Source: Gemmatimonadaceae bacterium
GTDB taxonomy: Bacteria > Gemmatimonadota > Gemmatimonadetes > Gemmatimonadales > Gemmatimonadaceae
Length of the DNA: 53,531 nt
Direction of reading: 5' to 3'
Assembly: GCA_019745365.1 (NCBI GenBank)
Contig: JAIETI010000132.1
Coordinates: 1-53,531 of the forward strand
The translations under genes were made by a program, and so were the position numbers. Positions 28,307 to 36,489 of the stretch are shown here, in pieces (position 1 is the stretch's first letter; each line of letters begins with the position of its first letter). The notes beneath the pieces were generated by a model. It did not search any database. It saw only the letters and a program-made list of their open reading frames with translations, and was not told the DNA's origin.

Positions 28307-28744
28307 CTACTCGGCCAGCAGCGACCCGTTGAGCGTGATCGACCAGGTCACCGGGATCGCCGGATCGAGCGAGTCGCGCACCGAGCAGTACTTCGTCACC
28401 GAGAGATCGACCGCGCGCTGCAGCTGCGCGGCTTCGATGCCGTCACCCGCCACCTCGTACTCGAGGTGCACCTTCACGAGTCGGCGCGGCGTGCCATCCG
28501 CGCGATGCCCGATCACGTTCGCCCGCAACGATGCGAGGGGCGTGCGGCGCTTGGCCATGATGTCCACGATGTCCGTCGCGGTGCACCCCGCGATCGCGCC
28601 GAGCAACGCATCGACCGGGCTCGGTCCCGCATCGGAATCCATGCGGAACATCGGTCCACCCGGGCGCCCCGCATCGAACAGGTGCGCGCCCTTCCACTCC
28701 ATCACCACCTGATTCGGCGGGCGCGGCGTGTCGGTGCCGCTCAC
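28307..28744 (-). CDS. OsmC-family protein (YhfA-like)
   Basis: The chosen start GTG 28744 overlaps the rhodanese stop (GTGA) and gives 145 residues. The protein has the OsmC/Ohr alpha+beta fold with two conserved Cys, in IAGCTATDI and [10 protein letters not shown], as in the YhfA subgroup. Such proteins reduce organic or lipid hydroperoxides, but YhfA-type physiological substrates are unclear. The peroxidatic Cys is encoded as Cys (not TGA), unlike selenocysteine-containing OsmC relatives. It is co-translated with a sulfurtransferase, suggesting a thiol/sulfide link. Confidence 0.9.
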   Translation of the reverse strand: MSGTDTPRPPNQVVMEWKGAHLFDAGRPGGPMFRMDSDAGPSPVDALLGAIAGCTATDIVDIMAKRRTPLASLRANVIGHRADGTPRRLVKVHLEYEVAGDGIEAAQLQRAVDLSVTKYCSVRDSLDPAIPVTWSITLNGSLLAE

Positions 28745-29619
28745 GGCTCGCTCCCGGTACGGATCGGCGTGCGCACCGCGTTCCCCCACTCCGTCCACGA
28801 TCCATCGTAGTTCTTCACGTTCGGATACCCCAAGAGGTAGGTCAACACGAACCAAGTATGCGAGCTGCGCTCGCCGATGCGGCAGTAGGCCACGATCTCA
28901 TCGTTCGGCGCGAGCCCCTGCTCGCGCTCGTAGAGCACGCGCAGCTCACTCGCGGGCTTGAACGACCCATCGGGATTCGCGGCCTTCGCCCACGGCACAC
29001 TCACCGCCCCTGGGATGTGTCCGCCGCGGAGCGTCCCTTCCTGAGGGTAGTCCGGCATGTGGGTGCGCTCGCCGGTGTACTCCTGCGGGGAGCGCACGTC
29101 CACGAGCTTCCCACCGCGGGTCTGATGGGCCATCACGTCGGCAAAGAAGGTGCGGATGCGCGCATCGTCGCGCGCGGGTGCGGTGTAGGTCGTGCGAGGA
29201 AAGGTGGGGACATCCGTCGTCATCGGACGCCCCTCCGCCTCCCACTTCACGCGCCCGCCGTCGAGGATCTTCACATTCGTGAAGCCGAAGAGCTCGAACA
29301 CCCAGAGTGCGTAGCACGCCCACCAGTTGCTCTTGTCGCCGTAGAGCACGACTGGTGTCGACTCATCGATGCCGCGCGCACGCAACAACTCGGCGAAGCG
29401 TTCCGGCGCCACGTAGTCGCGCACGACCGCGTCGTTGAGGTCGGTGTGCCAATCGATCTTCTGCGCGCCCGGGATATGACAGAGATCGAAGAGGAGGACG
29501 TCTTCGTCGCTCTCGAGGATCCGGAGCGACGGGTCGCTGAGATGCGCCGCCAACCACTCGGTGCTGACCAGCTTATCGGGATGCGCGTAGCCGCGCGTGG
29601 TGAGATCAGAGGAGGCCAT
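28741..29619 (-). CDS. Tandem-rhodanese sulfurtransferase
   Basis: The 292-residue protein has two rhodanese domains. The first (about 15-140) lacks the active Cys but keeps [10 protein letters not shown] and [17 protein letters not shown]. The second (about 160-285) has the active loop CRIGERSSH with the persulfide Cys and the [12 protein letters not shown] entrance. It likely transfers sulfane sulfur from thiosulfate (or mercaptopyruvate) to an acceptor such as cyanide or a thiol. It has no signal peptide, so it is cytoplasmic. A TTAATT hexamer lies five bases before the ATG and may give a leaderless message. Its stop overlaps the OsmC start. Confidence 0.94.
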   Translation of the reverse strand: MASSDLTTRGYAHPDKLVSTEWLAAHLSDPSLRILESDEDVLLFDLCHIPGAQKIDWHTDLNDAVVRDYVAPERFAELLRARGIDESTPVVLYGDKSNWWACYALWVFELFGFTNVKILDGGRVKWEAEGRPMTTDVPTFPRTTYTAPARDDARIRTFFADVMAHQTRGGKLVDVRSPQEYTGERTHMPDYPQEGTLRGGHIPGAVSVPWAKAANPDGSFKPASELRVLYEREQGLAPNDEIVAYCRIGERSSHTWFVLTYLLGYPNVKNYDGSWTEWGNAVRTPIRTGSEP

Positions 29620-29651
29620 ACTCCAATTAACCCGGCGTACCCGTGAAGGGT

Positions 29652-30866
29652 TCAGGGATCGCGCTTTCCGAACGGAAAGCGCGTCATCGCCACGGTTCCA
29701 TTGCTCACCACCATCAGCACATCCTCGAACATCCGCGGCGTCTCGAGAGGATTCCCTTCGAGCACGATCAGATCGGCATCGAACCCGGGCGCGAGGCGAC
29801 CGGTTCGGGCGCCCAGCCCGAGCAGCTCTGCCGCCACCGTCGTCGCGGACTGCAGCGCTTCGAAGGGCGTGAAGCCGAGCTCGATGAAGCGCTCCATCTC
29901 ATGGCTGATGCGTGTGGTGCTCTTGGCGCCGTAGTCGGTGTCCCCACCGGTGGCGATGCGCACGCCCAGTGCTCTTGCCTTGCGGATCGTCTCCTGCGCG
30001 CGCGGATACATGTGGCGCCCACGCAGCTCGAGGATCGGGTCCTCGTAGTCGCCACCCGGTTGCGTGAGATCCCAGATCGTGGAGAGGGTGGGGACGAGAT
30101 ACGCGCCCTTGGTCGCCATCAGGCGGAGCGTGCTGTCGGAGAGATAGGTCCCGTGTTCGATGCTGCGCGCCCCTGCCGCGACGGCCGCGTACGACCCCTC
30201 GTCGCCGTGCGCGTGGATCATCACCGGGATCTGCTTTGTCGCGGCTTCTTCAACCACCGCGCGGAGCTCGCGCTCGGTGTAGGTCTGCTTGCGGGGATCG
30301 GTGTTCGGGAGCCCCGCACGCTCGGTCCCGCGCGTCTTGATCACATCGACGCCGTGGTCGAGGTTCACGCGGACGACGGCGCGCAGCGCTTCCGGCGTCC
30401 GGACGCCACTCATCAGGAACGCGCCCAGCCTGGCATCCGCGAGGACCGTCTCGCCGAGGTCGGGTGTCACGAAGACGCCGGCGGCGACCATGTCCGGGCC
30501 GACGAGCACTCCCGCGCGCACGAGCTCGCGGATCTCAACGTCCTCATAGTGCGGCACGCTCGCGCTGCGCACCGTCGTCACCCCGCTCTCGAGCGCACGT
30601 CGGGCGTTCGCGAGCGTCGCGATGTGGGTGTGCGCATCGATCAGCCCCGGCGTGACCCAGCGGCCACCGAGGTCCACCACGGTCGCGCCCGCGAGGACGG
30701 CACCGCGCGCAGTGATGCTCGTGATGGTGCGCCCCGTGATCACGATCGTCGCGTCGCGGATCGGGGCGGCACTCGCCCCATCGATCACGTTCGCGTGCGT
30801 GAGCACCAGCGGTTGCTGCGCGACGAGGGCGGTCGCGGCACAGAGGAGCAGGGTACGTAGCAGCAC
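29652..30866 (-). CDS. Secreted metal-dependent amidohydrolase
   Basis: The 404-residue protein starts at GTG 30866 with a short signal ([17 protein letters not shown]). It is an amidohydrolase-superfamily TIM barrel: DAHTH (metal HxH), KTRGTE with a possible bridging Lys, [14 protein letters not shown] and the final Asp in TGGDTDYG. The flanking small beta-sandwich ([19 protein letters not shown] at the start; [19 protein letters not shown] at the end) is complete. It resembles imidazolonepropionase-like/prolidase-like exported hydrolases; the substrate is unknown. It follows csaA by 19 bases on the same strand. Confidence 0.92.
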   Translation of the reverse strand: MLLRTLLLCAATALVAQQPLVLTHANVIDGASAAPIRDATIVITGRTITSITARGAVLAGATVVDLGGRWVTPGLIDAHTHIATLANARRALESGVTTVRSASVPHYEDVEIRELVRAGVLVGPDMVAAGVFVTPDLGETVLADARLGAFLMSGVRTPEALRAVVRVNLDHGVDVIKTRGTERAGLPNTDPRKQTYTERELRAVVEEAATKQIPVMIHAHGDEGSYAAVAAGARSIEHGTYLSDSTLRLMATKGAYLVPTLSTIWDLTQPGGDYEDPILELRGRHMYPRAQETIRKARALGVRIATGGDTDYGAKSTTRISHEMERFIELGFTPFEALQSATTVAAELLGLGARTGRLAPGFDADLIVLEGNPLETPRMFEDVLMVVSNGTVAMTRFPFGKRDP

Positions 30867-30885
30867 AGGAGCGTCCAGTGGAGGG

Positions 30886-31218
30886 TCAGCCGATGCGCGT
30901 GCCGTTCGGCACGGGATGGTCCGGATGGAGGAGCACGACCTCGGTCGCCGTCGGCATCGCGCCGAGCACCAACACCTCGCTCACGAAACCCGCGATGCGG
31001 CGGGTGCCGATGTTCGTCACGGCGATCACCTGACGCCCGATCAACGACTCCGGCGTGTAGTGCACCGTGAGCTGCGCGCTCGAACGGCGGATGCCGAGCA
31101 CCTCGCCGAAATCGATCGCGAGCTTGATCGAAGGCTTGCGAGCCTCGGGGAATGGCTCGGCAGTGAGCACCGTCCCGACATGCATCTCGATCGCGAAGAA
31201 ATCGTCCGGCGTCGGCAT
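30886..31218 (-). CDS. csaA: CsaA-like tRNA-binding domain protein
   Basis: The 110-residue protein is almost entirely an OB-fold EMAP-type tRNA-binding domain (FFAIEMHVGTVLTAEPFPEARKPS, IKLAIDFGE, RRSSAQLTVHYTPESLIGRQVIAV, HPVPNGTRIG). This length and the SSAQLT segment match CsaA, described as a secretion-linked chaperone in Bacillus, though tRNA binding is the more certain property. A TAACTT hexamer six bases before the ATG suggests a leaderless message. It is divergent from a [2Fe-2S] ferredoxin gene. Confidence 0.93.
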   Translation of the reverse strand: MPTPDDFFAIEMHVGTVLTAEPFPEARKPSIKLAIDFGEVLGIRRSSAQLTVHYTPESLIGRQVIAVTNIGTRRIAGFVSEVLVLGAMPTATEVVLLHPDHPVPNGTRIG

Positions 31219-31224
31219 GGCGCG

Positions 31225-31230
31225 AAGTTA
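31225..31230 (-). promoter_or_regulatory. -10-like hexamer before csaA
   Basis: TAACTT on the minus strand, six bases before the ATG at 31218. No Shine-Dalgarno fits between them. Confidence 0.5.
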
Positions 31231-31264
31231 CCGCGTCGGCTCCGGGTCGGCACGGGGGGTGGGT

Positions 31265-31270
31265 TATCTT
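31265..31270 (+). promoter_or_regulatory. -10-like hexamer before a ferredoxin gene
   Basis: TATCTT, seven bases before the ATG at 31278. The -35 region is G-rich and without consensus. Confidence 0.5.
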
Positions 31271-31277
31271 CCCGCGC

Positions 31278-31613
31278 ATGGGACAATTCCAACGCCACGT
31301 ATTCGTCTGCACCACCGGGAAGACCTGCGCCGCGCAGGATGGCCTCAAGACCTGGGAGGCGATGCGCGATGCCACGCACGCTGCCGGCTTGAAGGGGGTC
31401 GTCCGCGTGAACCAGGCCGGGTGCATGAGCCAGTGCGGCCACGGCCCGATGGTCGCCGTGTATCCGGACGATGTCTGGTATCACGCCGTGGATGCGGCCA
31501 AGGGCGAGCTGATCGTGGCCGAGCACATCGTGGGCGGCACGCCGGTCGAGGCGCTGCGCTACATCGCGCCGCCGGGCGAGAACAAGCTCCCGAAAGAACA
31601 ACGACCCGCCTGA
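31278..31613 (+). CDS. Thioredoxin-fold [2Fe-2S] ferredoxin
   Basis: The 111-residue protein has the thioredoxin-like [2Fe-2S] fold, with cluster ligands Cys11 and Cys17 (VCTTGKTC) and Cys49 and Cys53 (GCMSQCGHGP). The HGPMVAVYPDDVWYH segment is typical of the stand-alone family found beside redox and heme genes. It should be a soluble one-electron carrier; the partner is unknown. It is preceded by a -10-like hexamer at a leaderless distance. A second, shorter member of the family lies beyond the M16 peptidase at 34558. Its stop codon forms the loop of a terminator-like hairpin. Confidence 0.93.
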   Translation: MGQFQRHVFVCTTGKTCAAQDGLKTWEAMRDATHAAGLKGVVRVNQAGCMSQCGHGPMVAVYPDDVWYHAVDAAKGELIVAEHIVGGTPVEALRYIAPPGENKLPKEQRPA

Positions 31614-31627
31614 GGGCGGGTCGTTGT
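31598..31627. terminator. Hairpin with the stop codon in its loop
   Basis: A perfect 13-bp stem (31598-31610 with 31615-31627) has loop TGAG, and the TGA is the ferredoxin stop. It lies between convergent genes. On the minus strand a T-rich TTCTTTC follows; on the plus strand there is no T-tract. Confidence 0.6.
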
Positions 31628-31650
31628 CGGTTAGGTCGCCCTGAGCGCGC

Positions 31651-34503
31651 TCAGGGCACCTTCGCCGGTGCACTCTCGGGTAGCAGCGTGAAGCGCGCGT
31701 ACTGCTGGTGCGTGAGGTACCGATTCGCGGCGTCACGCAGCATCGCGCTCGTCAGCGTGTTCACCAGCGCGGGGTAGCGAAGGGTCGTCCGCTGATCGCG
31801 CCCATCCTCATCGTGGTCGTTCATCCAGTTCAACCAGGACGCGTTCTGCTTGAGCGCGGTCTCATGGTTCCGGATGAAGATCTCCTTGATCTTCGCCACG
31901 TCGGTGTCCGACGCGCCTTGCGCCGCGATCGAGTCGATCACCCCCCACATGCGCGTGGTCAGCTCTTCGACGCGCTCCGGCGCCGACCCGAAGCTGATCG
32001 ACACCTGATAGCGCTTGTACGGAACCCACGAGCCGAGCTGGGAGACCGACACGCCATAGGTGCCACCCTTCTCTTCACGCAGCGCCTCGCGCAGGCGGAT
32101 GTCGAGCAACTCACGGAGCGCCGTGAGCACGAACCGATTCTCCCACGAGTAGGCGAAGTCGCCGTGGAATCGCAGCGTCGTCTCAGCCTTCGGCTCCGTG
32201 CCTTTCCGCACCGTCCGCACCACGATCCCCGGCGGGGGACGGATCCCACGATCCTTCCACGTGGAGACGGCCTTCGGCGTCGTCGGAAGCGCGCCGATCC
32301 ACCGTTCGATCAACGGGCGGATCCCATCGAGCGTGAAGTTCCCGACGAAATAGAAGGTGAACCCGCTCGCGTCCTTCACGCGGCTCTGGTACAGCGAGAA
32401 CGCACGCGCTGCGTTCACGGAATCAAGCACCGCCGCATTGAAGAGCCGCACCCGCGGATTGTAGTTCGACATCACCCGCGAGATCGTGTCGCCGAACACC
32501 GCGTCCGGCGAGTTCGCGGTGTTGCGCAGGTTCGTCTTGAGCGCCTGCTTCGTCACGTTGAAGTTGAGCGAGTCGAAGCGCGGGGCGGTGAAGCGGAGGT
32601 AGAGGAGCTGGAACATCGTTTCCAGATCCTTTGGCGAGGCGAACCCCGATGCCAGCTCTGAATTCGGACTGACGGCGACGGACGCGTTCGCCACCTTCCC
32701 GGTCAACGCCTTCGAGAGTGTGGTCGGCGTGAAGGTGCCGAGTCCGCCGAGGGTGAAGGGCATCACCCCCGCATCGAGCGCCTCGGCGTCGCTGAAGAGC
32801 GAGCTCCCCCCCGGTCGACGCCCGCTGAAGCGGACCTCGTCGTTCTTGAAATCGGTCGGCTTGAGGAGCACCCGGATCCCGTTCGACAGCGTCCACTCCG
32901 TGATCCCCGTCTCTGGGAGTGACTTCACACCCACGACCTTCCCACCGACCGGGACCGTCGGCACCAGCGGTTGGTTGCTCGTCGAGTCCACGAAGGCCAC
33001 CAGCGTCGCGCTCTTCACCTTGTCGAACACGGCGAGGAGATCCTCGCGCGTCGGCAGCGTCACATCGGCACGCTCCGGCGCCGAGACGGTGACGACGCGG
33101 TTGCGCGTCGGCGTCCAATCGCGGGCAGCGCGGTTCACCTCGTCGATCGTGATCCCTGCCATGAGCTGCGTCGCGATCGCCTGCACCGTCGTGATCGATG
33201 GGACCGACCCACCGCTCAAGAAGCTTCCGACGTACTGCTGCGCGAGTCCCGCCGAGAGCGCCTTGTCGGCCTCGGCCACCTGCCGTTCGAGGCCCCGGGT
33301 GAAGTTCGCGCGTGCGCGGTCGAGCTCCGTCGCCGTGAAGCCGAAGCGGTTCACGCGATCCATCTCGAGGAGCACCGCTTCGAGCGAGGCGGCGAAGGCG
33401 TTCCCCTTCACCGATGCGAACGCTTGTGTCACGTCGCGCGTCGGTGTGAGCGCGCCGTGTACCACGGCGGCGAACTGGAAGGGGGTGTTCGGTCGCTGTG
33501 AGAGCTCCGAGAGTCGGTTTCCCATCAGCAGGCCGTAGAGTCCGGCCACCAACGAACGTCGATAGTCGGCCACCGTCCGCACCGAGTCCTTCGGCGACTT
33601 CCAGAGCACGGTGATGATGTTCCCTTGATACTCCTTGTCCGCCGCGATCGACACGAAGGTCGAATCGTGGTCGGGAATCATCGCCGCCACGCGCGGGCGT
33701 GGCGCGGCGGGGTTCTTCAGCGATCCGAACCGTTCGACGATCATCGTGCGGAGCTGCTCTGGGTCGATATCACCCACCGCGACGACCGCCATCAGGTCGG
33801 GGCGATACCAATCCGCGTAGTAGCGCATCAGCGCGGCGCGACTCGCGCGCTCGAGCGACTGCTGTGTGCCGATCGGCAGTCGCTCGGTGTAGCGCGACCC
33901 GTAGAACTGGTAGGGATAGTGCTTCATCGCGACGCGCTGTTGGGCGCCGCGCCCACTCCGCCACTCTTCCAACACCACGCCACGTTCGCGTTCGAACTCG
34001 AGCGAATCGAAGCTCACCGCACCCGCCCAGTCGCGCATCACATCGAGTGCGCGCGTGACGAGATGCGTGGAGTCCGTCGGGATCGTGAGGTTATACACGG
34101 TCTCGTCGAAGCTGGTGTATGCGTTCAGGTCACCTCCGAACCGCATCCCGCTCTGTTCGAGGAAATCGACGATCGCGCTCTTGGGGAAGCGCGCCGTCCC
34201 ATTGAACGCCATGTGCTCGACGTAATGCGCCATCCCACGCTGGTCGTCGTCCTCCTGCAGCGACCCCGTGCGCACCGCGAGTTGGAGCTCGAGGCGCTTC
34301 TCGGGCTTCGCGTTCTTCTTGATGAAGTAGCGGAGGCCATTGGGGAGTGTCCCGCGGATCACCGTCGAATCGAAGGGGATCGGGGTGGTCGGGCTCCACT
34401 GCTGCGCGGCGGCCACGGCCACTGCGAGGGGGAGGGCGACGAGCGCGCGGCGGATCGGCGCGCGCCAGGAGAGTGCGAGCGAGGTCAGCATAGCGCTGAA
34501 CAT
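31651..34503 (-). CDS. Secreted M16-family zinc peptidase
   Basis: The 950-residue protein has a signal peptide ending near AVAAAQQ and two M16 (pitrilysin/insulinase) halves. The first has the inverted zinc motif HYVEH (93-97) and the downstream Glu in the ERERGVVLEEW segment, so it should be catalytic. The second half (from about 540) lacks HxxEH, as usual for the non-catalytic lobe. A single chain with both lobes is like protease III or the periplasmic PqqL type. It likely degrades short peptides in the periplasm. ATG 34491 is an alternative start. It lies between two ferredoxin genes of the same family, divergent from the second. Confidence 0.95.
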   Translation of the reverse strand: MFSAMLTSLALSWRAPIRRALVALPLAVAVAAAQQWSPTTPIPFDSTVIRGTLPNGLRYFIKKNAKPEKRLELQLAVRTGSLQEDDDQRGMAHYVEHMAFNGTARFPKSAIVDFLEQSGMRFGGDLNAYTSFDETVYNLTIPTDSTHLVTRALDVMRDWAGAVSFDSLEFERERGVVLEEWRSGRGAQQRVAMKHYPYQFYGSRYTERLPIGTQQSLERASRAALMRYYADWYRPDLMAVVAVGDIDPEQLRTMIVERFGSLKNPAAPRPRVAAMIPDHDSTFVSIAADKEYQGNIITVLWKSPKDSVRTVADYRRSLVAGLYGLLMGNRLSELSQRPNTPFQFAAVVHGALTPTRDVTQAFASVKGNAFAASLEAVLLEMDRVNRFGFTATELDRARANFTRGLERQVAEADKALSAGLAQQYVGSFLSGGSVPSITTVQAIATQLMAGITIDEVNRAARDWTPTRNRVVTVSAPERADVTLPTREDLLAVFDKVKSATLVAFVDSTSNQPLVPTVPVGGKVVGVKSLPETGITEWTLSNGIRVLLKPTDFKNDEVRFSGRRPGGSSLFSDAEALDAGVMPFTLGGLGTFTPTTLSKALTGKVANASVAVSPNSELASGFASPKDLETMFQLLYLRFTAPRFDSLNFNVTKQALKTNLRNTANSPDAVFGDTISRVMSNYNPRVRLFNAAVLDSVNAARAFSLYQSRVKDASGFTFYFVGNFTLDGIRPLIERWIGALPTTPKAVSTWKDRGIRPPPGIVVRTVRKGTEPKAETTLRFHGDFAYSWENRFVLTALRELLDIRLREALREEKGGTYGVSVSQLGSWVPYKRYQVSISFGSAPERVEELTTRMWGVIDSIAAQGASDTDVAKIKEIFIRNHETALKQNASWLNWMNDHDEDGRDQRTTLRYPALVNTLTSAMLRDAANRYLTHQQYARFTLLPESAPAKVP

Positions 34504-34545
34504 CGTGCCGCGTCACCCGGCTCACAAGGCATCGCGTCGCTCGGC

Positions 34546-34551
34546 TATCTT
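34546..34551 (+). promoter_or_regulatory. -10-like hexamer before the second ferredoxin gene
   Basis: TATCTT, six bases before the ATG at 34558, same spacing as at other genes here. Confidence 0.5.
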
Positions 34552-34557
34552 CCGTCG

Positions 34558-34896
34558 ATGCGCATCGACCGCGCCCAGATGGAGCCGTACCGGCGCCACG
34601 TCATCGTCTGCACCGGCGGCTACTGCTCGGCGGACCGGGGCGGGCGCGCGCTCTATGCGCTCCTCGCCCAACTCCTCCAACGCGAAGGGCTCCTCTTCGG
34701 CCCCACGCGCGTTAAGCGCTCCGAGACCCCCTGCCTCGGCGTCTGCGCCGGGGGACCGATCCTCGCGGTCTACCCCGAGGGGATCTGGTACGAGTCCGTC
34801 ACCCCGCGCCTGCTCGAACGGATCGTGACCGAGCACCTCCGCGACGGGCGGATCGTCGAGGACGCGGTGTTCCATCGTTTAGCGGATGCGCCCTAG
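34558..34896 (+). CDS. Second thioredoxin-fold [2Fe-2S] ferredoxin
   Basis: The 112-residue protein is a paralogue-like relative of the ferredoxin at 31278: HVIVCTGGYCSADRGG carries the first Cys pair, and TPCLGVCAGGPILAVYPEGIWYESV the second pair. The loop between the first two Cys is one residue shorter than in the other copy. It has no signal peptide and should be a soluble electron carrier. A much longer open frame extends upstream to 33625 but lies antisense to the M16 gene, so ATG 34558 with its -10 hexamer six bases away is preferred. The next gene starts 69 bases downstream on the same strand. Confidence 0.9.
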   Translation: MRIDRAQMEPYRRHVIVCTGGYCSADRGGRALYALLAQLLQREGLLFGPTRVKRSETPCLGVCAGGPILAVYPEGIWYESVTPRLLERIVTEHLRDGRIVEDAVFHRLADAP

Positions 34897-34965
34897 GAGG
34901 GCTTGCCCCCCACGCGCGTCTGGTGGTTTCTTGGTGGGGTTCGCGACTCTCTTGAGGTTCCCGCT

Positions 34966-35235
34966 GTGGCGAAAGTCCTGTACGAGCGTACGATGACCAC
35001 CGGCTCGGTGGTGCGGATCCGGAGCTTGACCCCGGATGGCACCGCGCCGATCCGTGCGGTCATCGAGGTGGACCGCCGCGCTGGGACGGCCCGGGCCTCG
35101 GGTGCCACGGGGAGTCCGCCGCCTATCCTGGCGGTCGAAGGCGACACCGAGGCCGCGGTGATGCAGTCGCTCCTGCCGTTCGCCGAAGAGGATGCGTCGC
35201 TGGCACGCCTGCTCGCCGAACGCGGCATCCGGTAG
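34966..35235 (+). CDS. Small unrecognised protein
   Basis: GTG 34966 is chosen because GAGG lies eight bases upstream (34954-34957). This gives 89 residues starting MAKVLYERTMTTGS. The protein looks like a small beta-rich domain (VVRIRSLTPDGTAPIRAVIEVDRR) followed by two helices ending in LARLLAERGIR. I do not recognise a family. It has no signal or membrane segment. It follows the second ferredoxin on the same strand and may be co-transcribed with it. Confidence 0.65.
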   Translation: MAKVLYERTMTTGSVVRIRSLTPDGTAPIRAVIEVDRRAGTARASGATGSPPPILAVEGDTEAAVMQSLLPFAEEDASLARLLAERGIR

Positions 35236-35255
35236 CTCGCGCTCCGCAGCGCGGC

Positions 35256-35261
35256 TAGCTT
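35256..35261 (+). promoter_or_regulatory. -10-like hexamer before 35268
   Basis: TAGCTT, six bases before the ATG at 35268. A small G+C-rich inverted repeat (35238-35254 region) just upstream may end the preceding transcript. Confidence 0.45.
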
Positions 35262-35267
35262 GCGCGC

Positions 35268-35603
35268 ATGCCCGATCCCTTCGACGCGCGCCGTGAACTC
35301 CTGGGCGTAGCCCGGAAGCTCCTCGCCGACGTCGTCACCCCTGCGCCTCCCACGCCGCCGCTCCCACCGCCGGCGCCCTATGAACCGCCGCGCCTGACGC
35401 TCGCGGCGATGGAGAAACACCGCATGTCCCGTTCCCGCGACCGCATCCTCGCCAACCTCGACGAGATGTACACCGAGGCCTTCGAACGCGCGAAGGCCGC
35501 CGGCGACGACGCGCAAGCCAAGTCACTCGACTTCGCCTACCGCCGCGAACAGCTCTACTTCGAGATCCTCCTCGACATCCGCGACGGCGTCGAGAAGCGC
35601 TGA
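35268..35603 (+). CDS. Small helical protein, function unknown
   Basis: The 111-residue protein has an N-terminal helix (FDARRELLGVARKLLADVV), a Pro-rich break (about 24-41) and two longer helices with heptad-like spacing (AAMEKHRMSRSRDRILANLDEM, then AQAKSLDFAYRREQLYFEILLDIRDGVEK). It could be a small coiled-coil or scaffold protein. No signal or membrane segment. A leaderless -10 hexamer precedes it. Its stop lies within a palindrome shared with the convergent TPR gene, two bases away. Confidence 0.7.
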   Translation: MPDPFDARRELLGVARKLLADVVTPAPPTPPLPPPAPYEPPRLTLAAMEKHRMSRSRDRILANLDEMYTEAFERAKAAGDDAQAKSLDFAYRREQLYFEILLDIRDGVEKR

Positions 35604-35612
35604 GCTCAGCGC
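35597..35612. terminator. Palindrome holding two convergent stop codons
   Basis: GCGCTGAGCTCAGCGC is a perfect 16-base palindrome. TGA at 35601-35603 ends the plus gene and the complementary TGA at 35608-35606 ends the minus gene, with only two bases between them. It could form a 6-bp stem with an AGCT loop in either transcript. No T-tract. Confidence 0.45.
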
Positions 35613-36433
35613 GCGGCGTCGAGCCTCGCCAGTTCCGCCGCCGCCGCGAGCGCACCGAAGCTCGCGCGCTGTCCGCTCGCCTCGAGGACCGCACGCCACG
35701 TCGCTCGTGCGGCGTCGCGGCGCCCGTTTGCGAGATGCCACGCCCCGATCCCGTACCCGGTGGTCGCGTCCGCGAGCGACGCGGCGGCACCACTCGCGGT
35801 CGGCCGGAGCGCGGCCTCGGTCAACCGGCCATCGAACAGCGCCAGTAGTCGCGCGTAGGCGTCGTTCTCGATGATCGCGGTCTCTGTCCGCGCCGCGACG
35901 GTCATCGCGCGCGCGTCCGCCGCTCGTCCGAGTCGCGTGTAGATCTGCCAGAGCCAGTAGCGCGCCGCGACGCGGGAATCATCGTTCCGTGAGACCGCTA
36001 AACACTGTTCGTACGCCACACGCGCCGCCTCGGCGTCTCCCGCGAGCCAGTGCGCGAGGCCGAGGTGATACCAGATGTTGAAGTGCAGCGTCGAGACCGG
36101 GATCCCCTTGGCGTTCGGCTGTCCGTCCGGCTCGATCGCGTCGGGGGTGCCAGCGATCGCGCGACCCGCCGCCGCCAGATCCGCGATCGCGGCGTCGAAG
36201 CGCCGCACGGAGATGTACCGATGTCCGCGATGCCGCAGCAACTGTGGATCGCCGGGAAAGCGCTCGAGCGCCTTTGCGTACACCGCGATCGCTTCGTCGT
36301 AGAGGCCGAGGTACGACACGCGGCGGCCGAGCCAGACGAGTGAGTCGATCGCGGCGCTGTCGCGCGGAGTGCGTTGGGCACCCGCGCTGAGCGGCGCGAG
36401 GAGCAGGACGAGTGTGAGGAGTGGTCGGCGCAT
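35606..36433 (-). CDS. Secreted TPR protein
   Basis: From ATG 36433 the 275-residue protein has a signal peptide ending at SAGAQ. TPR-like helical repeats follow: LGLYDEAIAVYAKALERFPGDPQLLRHRGHRYI, VRRFDAAIADLAAAG and LGLAHWLAGDAEAARVAYEQCL are clear. The C-terminal part has more irregular repeats. Such proteins are protein-protein scaffolds; no partner is evident. A TAGCTT hexamer seven bases upstream suggests a leaderless message. It is divergent from the YtcJ-like amidohydrolase. Confidence 0.85.
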   Translation of the reverse strand: MRRPLLTLVLLLAPLSAGAQRTPRDSAAIDSLVWLGRRVSYLGLYDEAIAVYAKALERFPGDPQLLRHRGHRYISVRRFDAAIADLAAAGRAIAGTPDAIEPDGQPNAKGIPVSTLHFNIWYHLGLAHWLAGDAEAARVAYEQCLAVSRNDDSRVAARYWLWQIYTRLGRAADARAMTVAARTETAIIENDAYARLLALFDGRLTEAALRPTASGAAASLADATTGYGIGAWHLANGRRDAARATWRAVLEASGQRASFGALAAAAELARLDAAR

Positions 36434-36440
36434 GACGACG

Positions 36441-36446
36441 AAGCTA
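36441..36446 (-). promoter_or_regulatory. -10-like hexamer before the TPR gene
   Basis: TAGCTT on the minus strand, seven bases before the ATG at 36433. Confidence 0.45.
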
Positions 36447-36489
36447 CCCGCGCCTTGCGCGCGCTGCGAGCCGACGTGAGAATCTGAAG

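Noticed and set aside
28307-28744. OsmC-like gene as a second selenoprotein
   Set aside because: Selenocysteine forms of OsmC exist, but here the Cys codons are intact and there is no in-frame TGA.
32900-32930. LPETG motif in the M16 peptidase
   Set aside because: It is inside the chain, not followed by a hydrophobic segment and charged tail, and the cell type suggested is Gram-negative; a chance match to the sortase signal.
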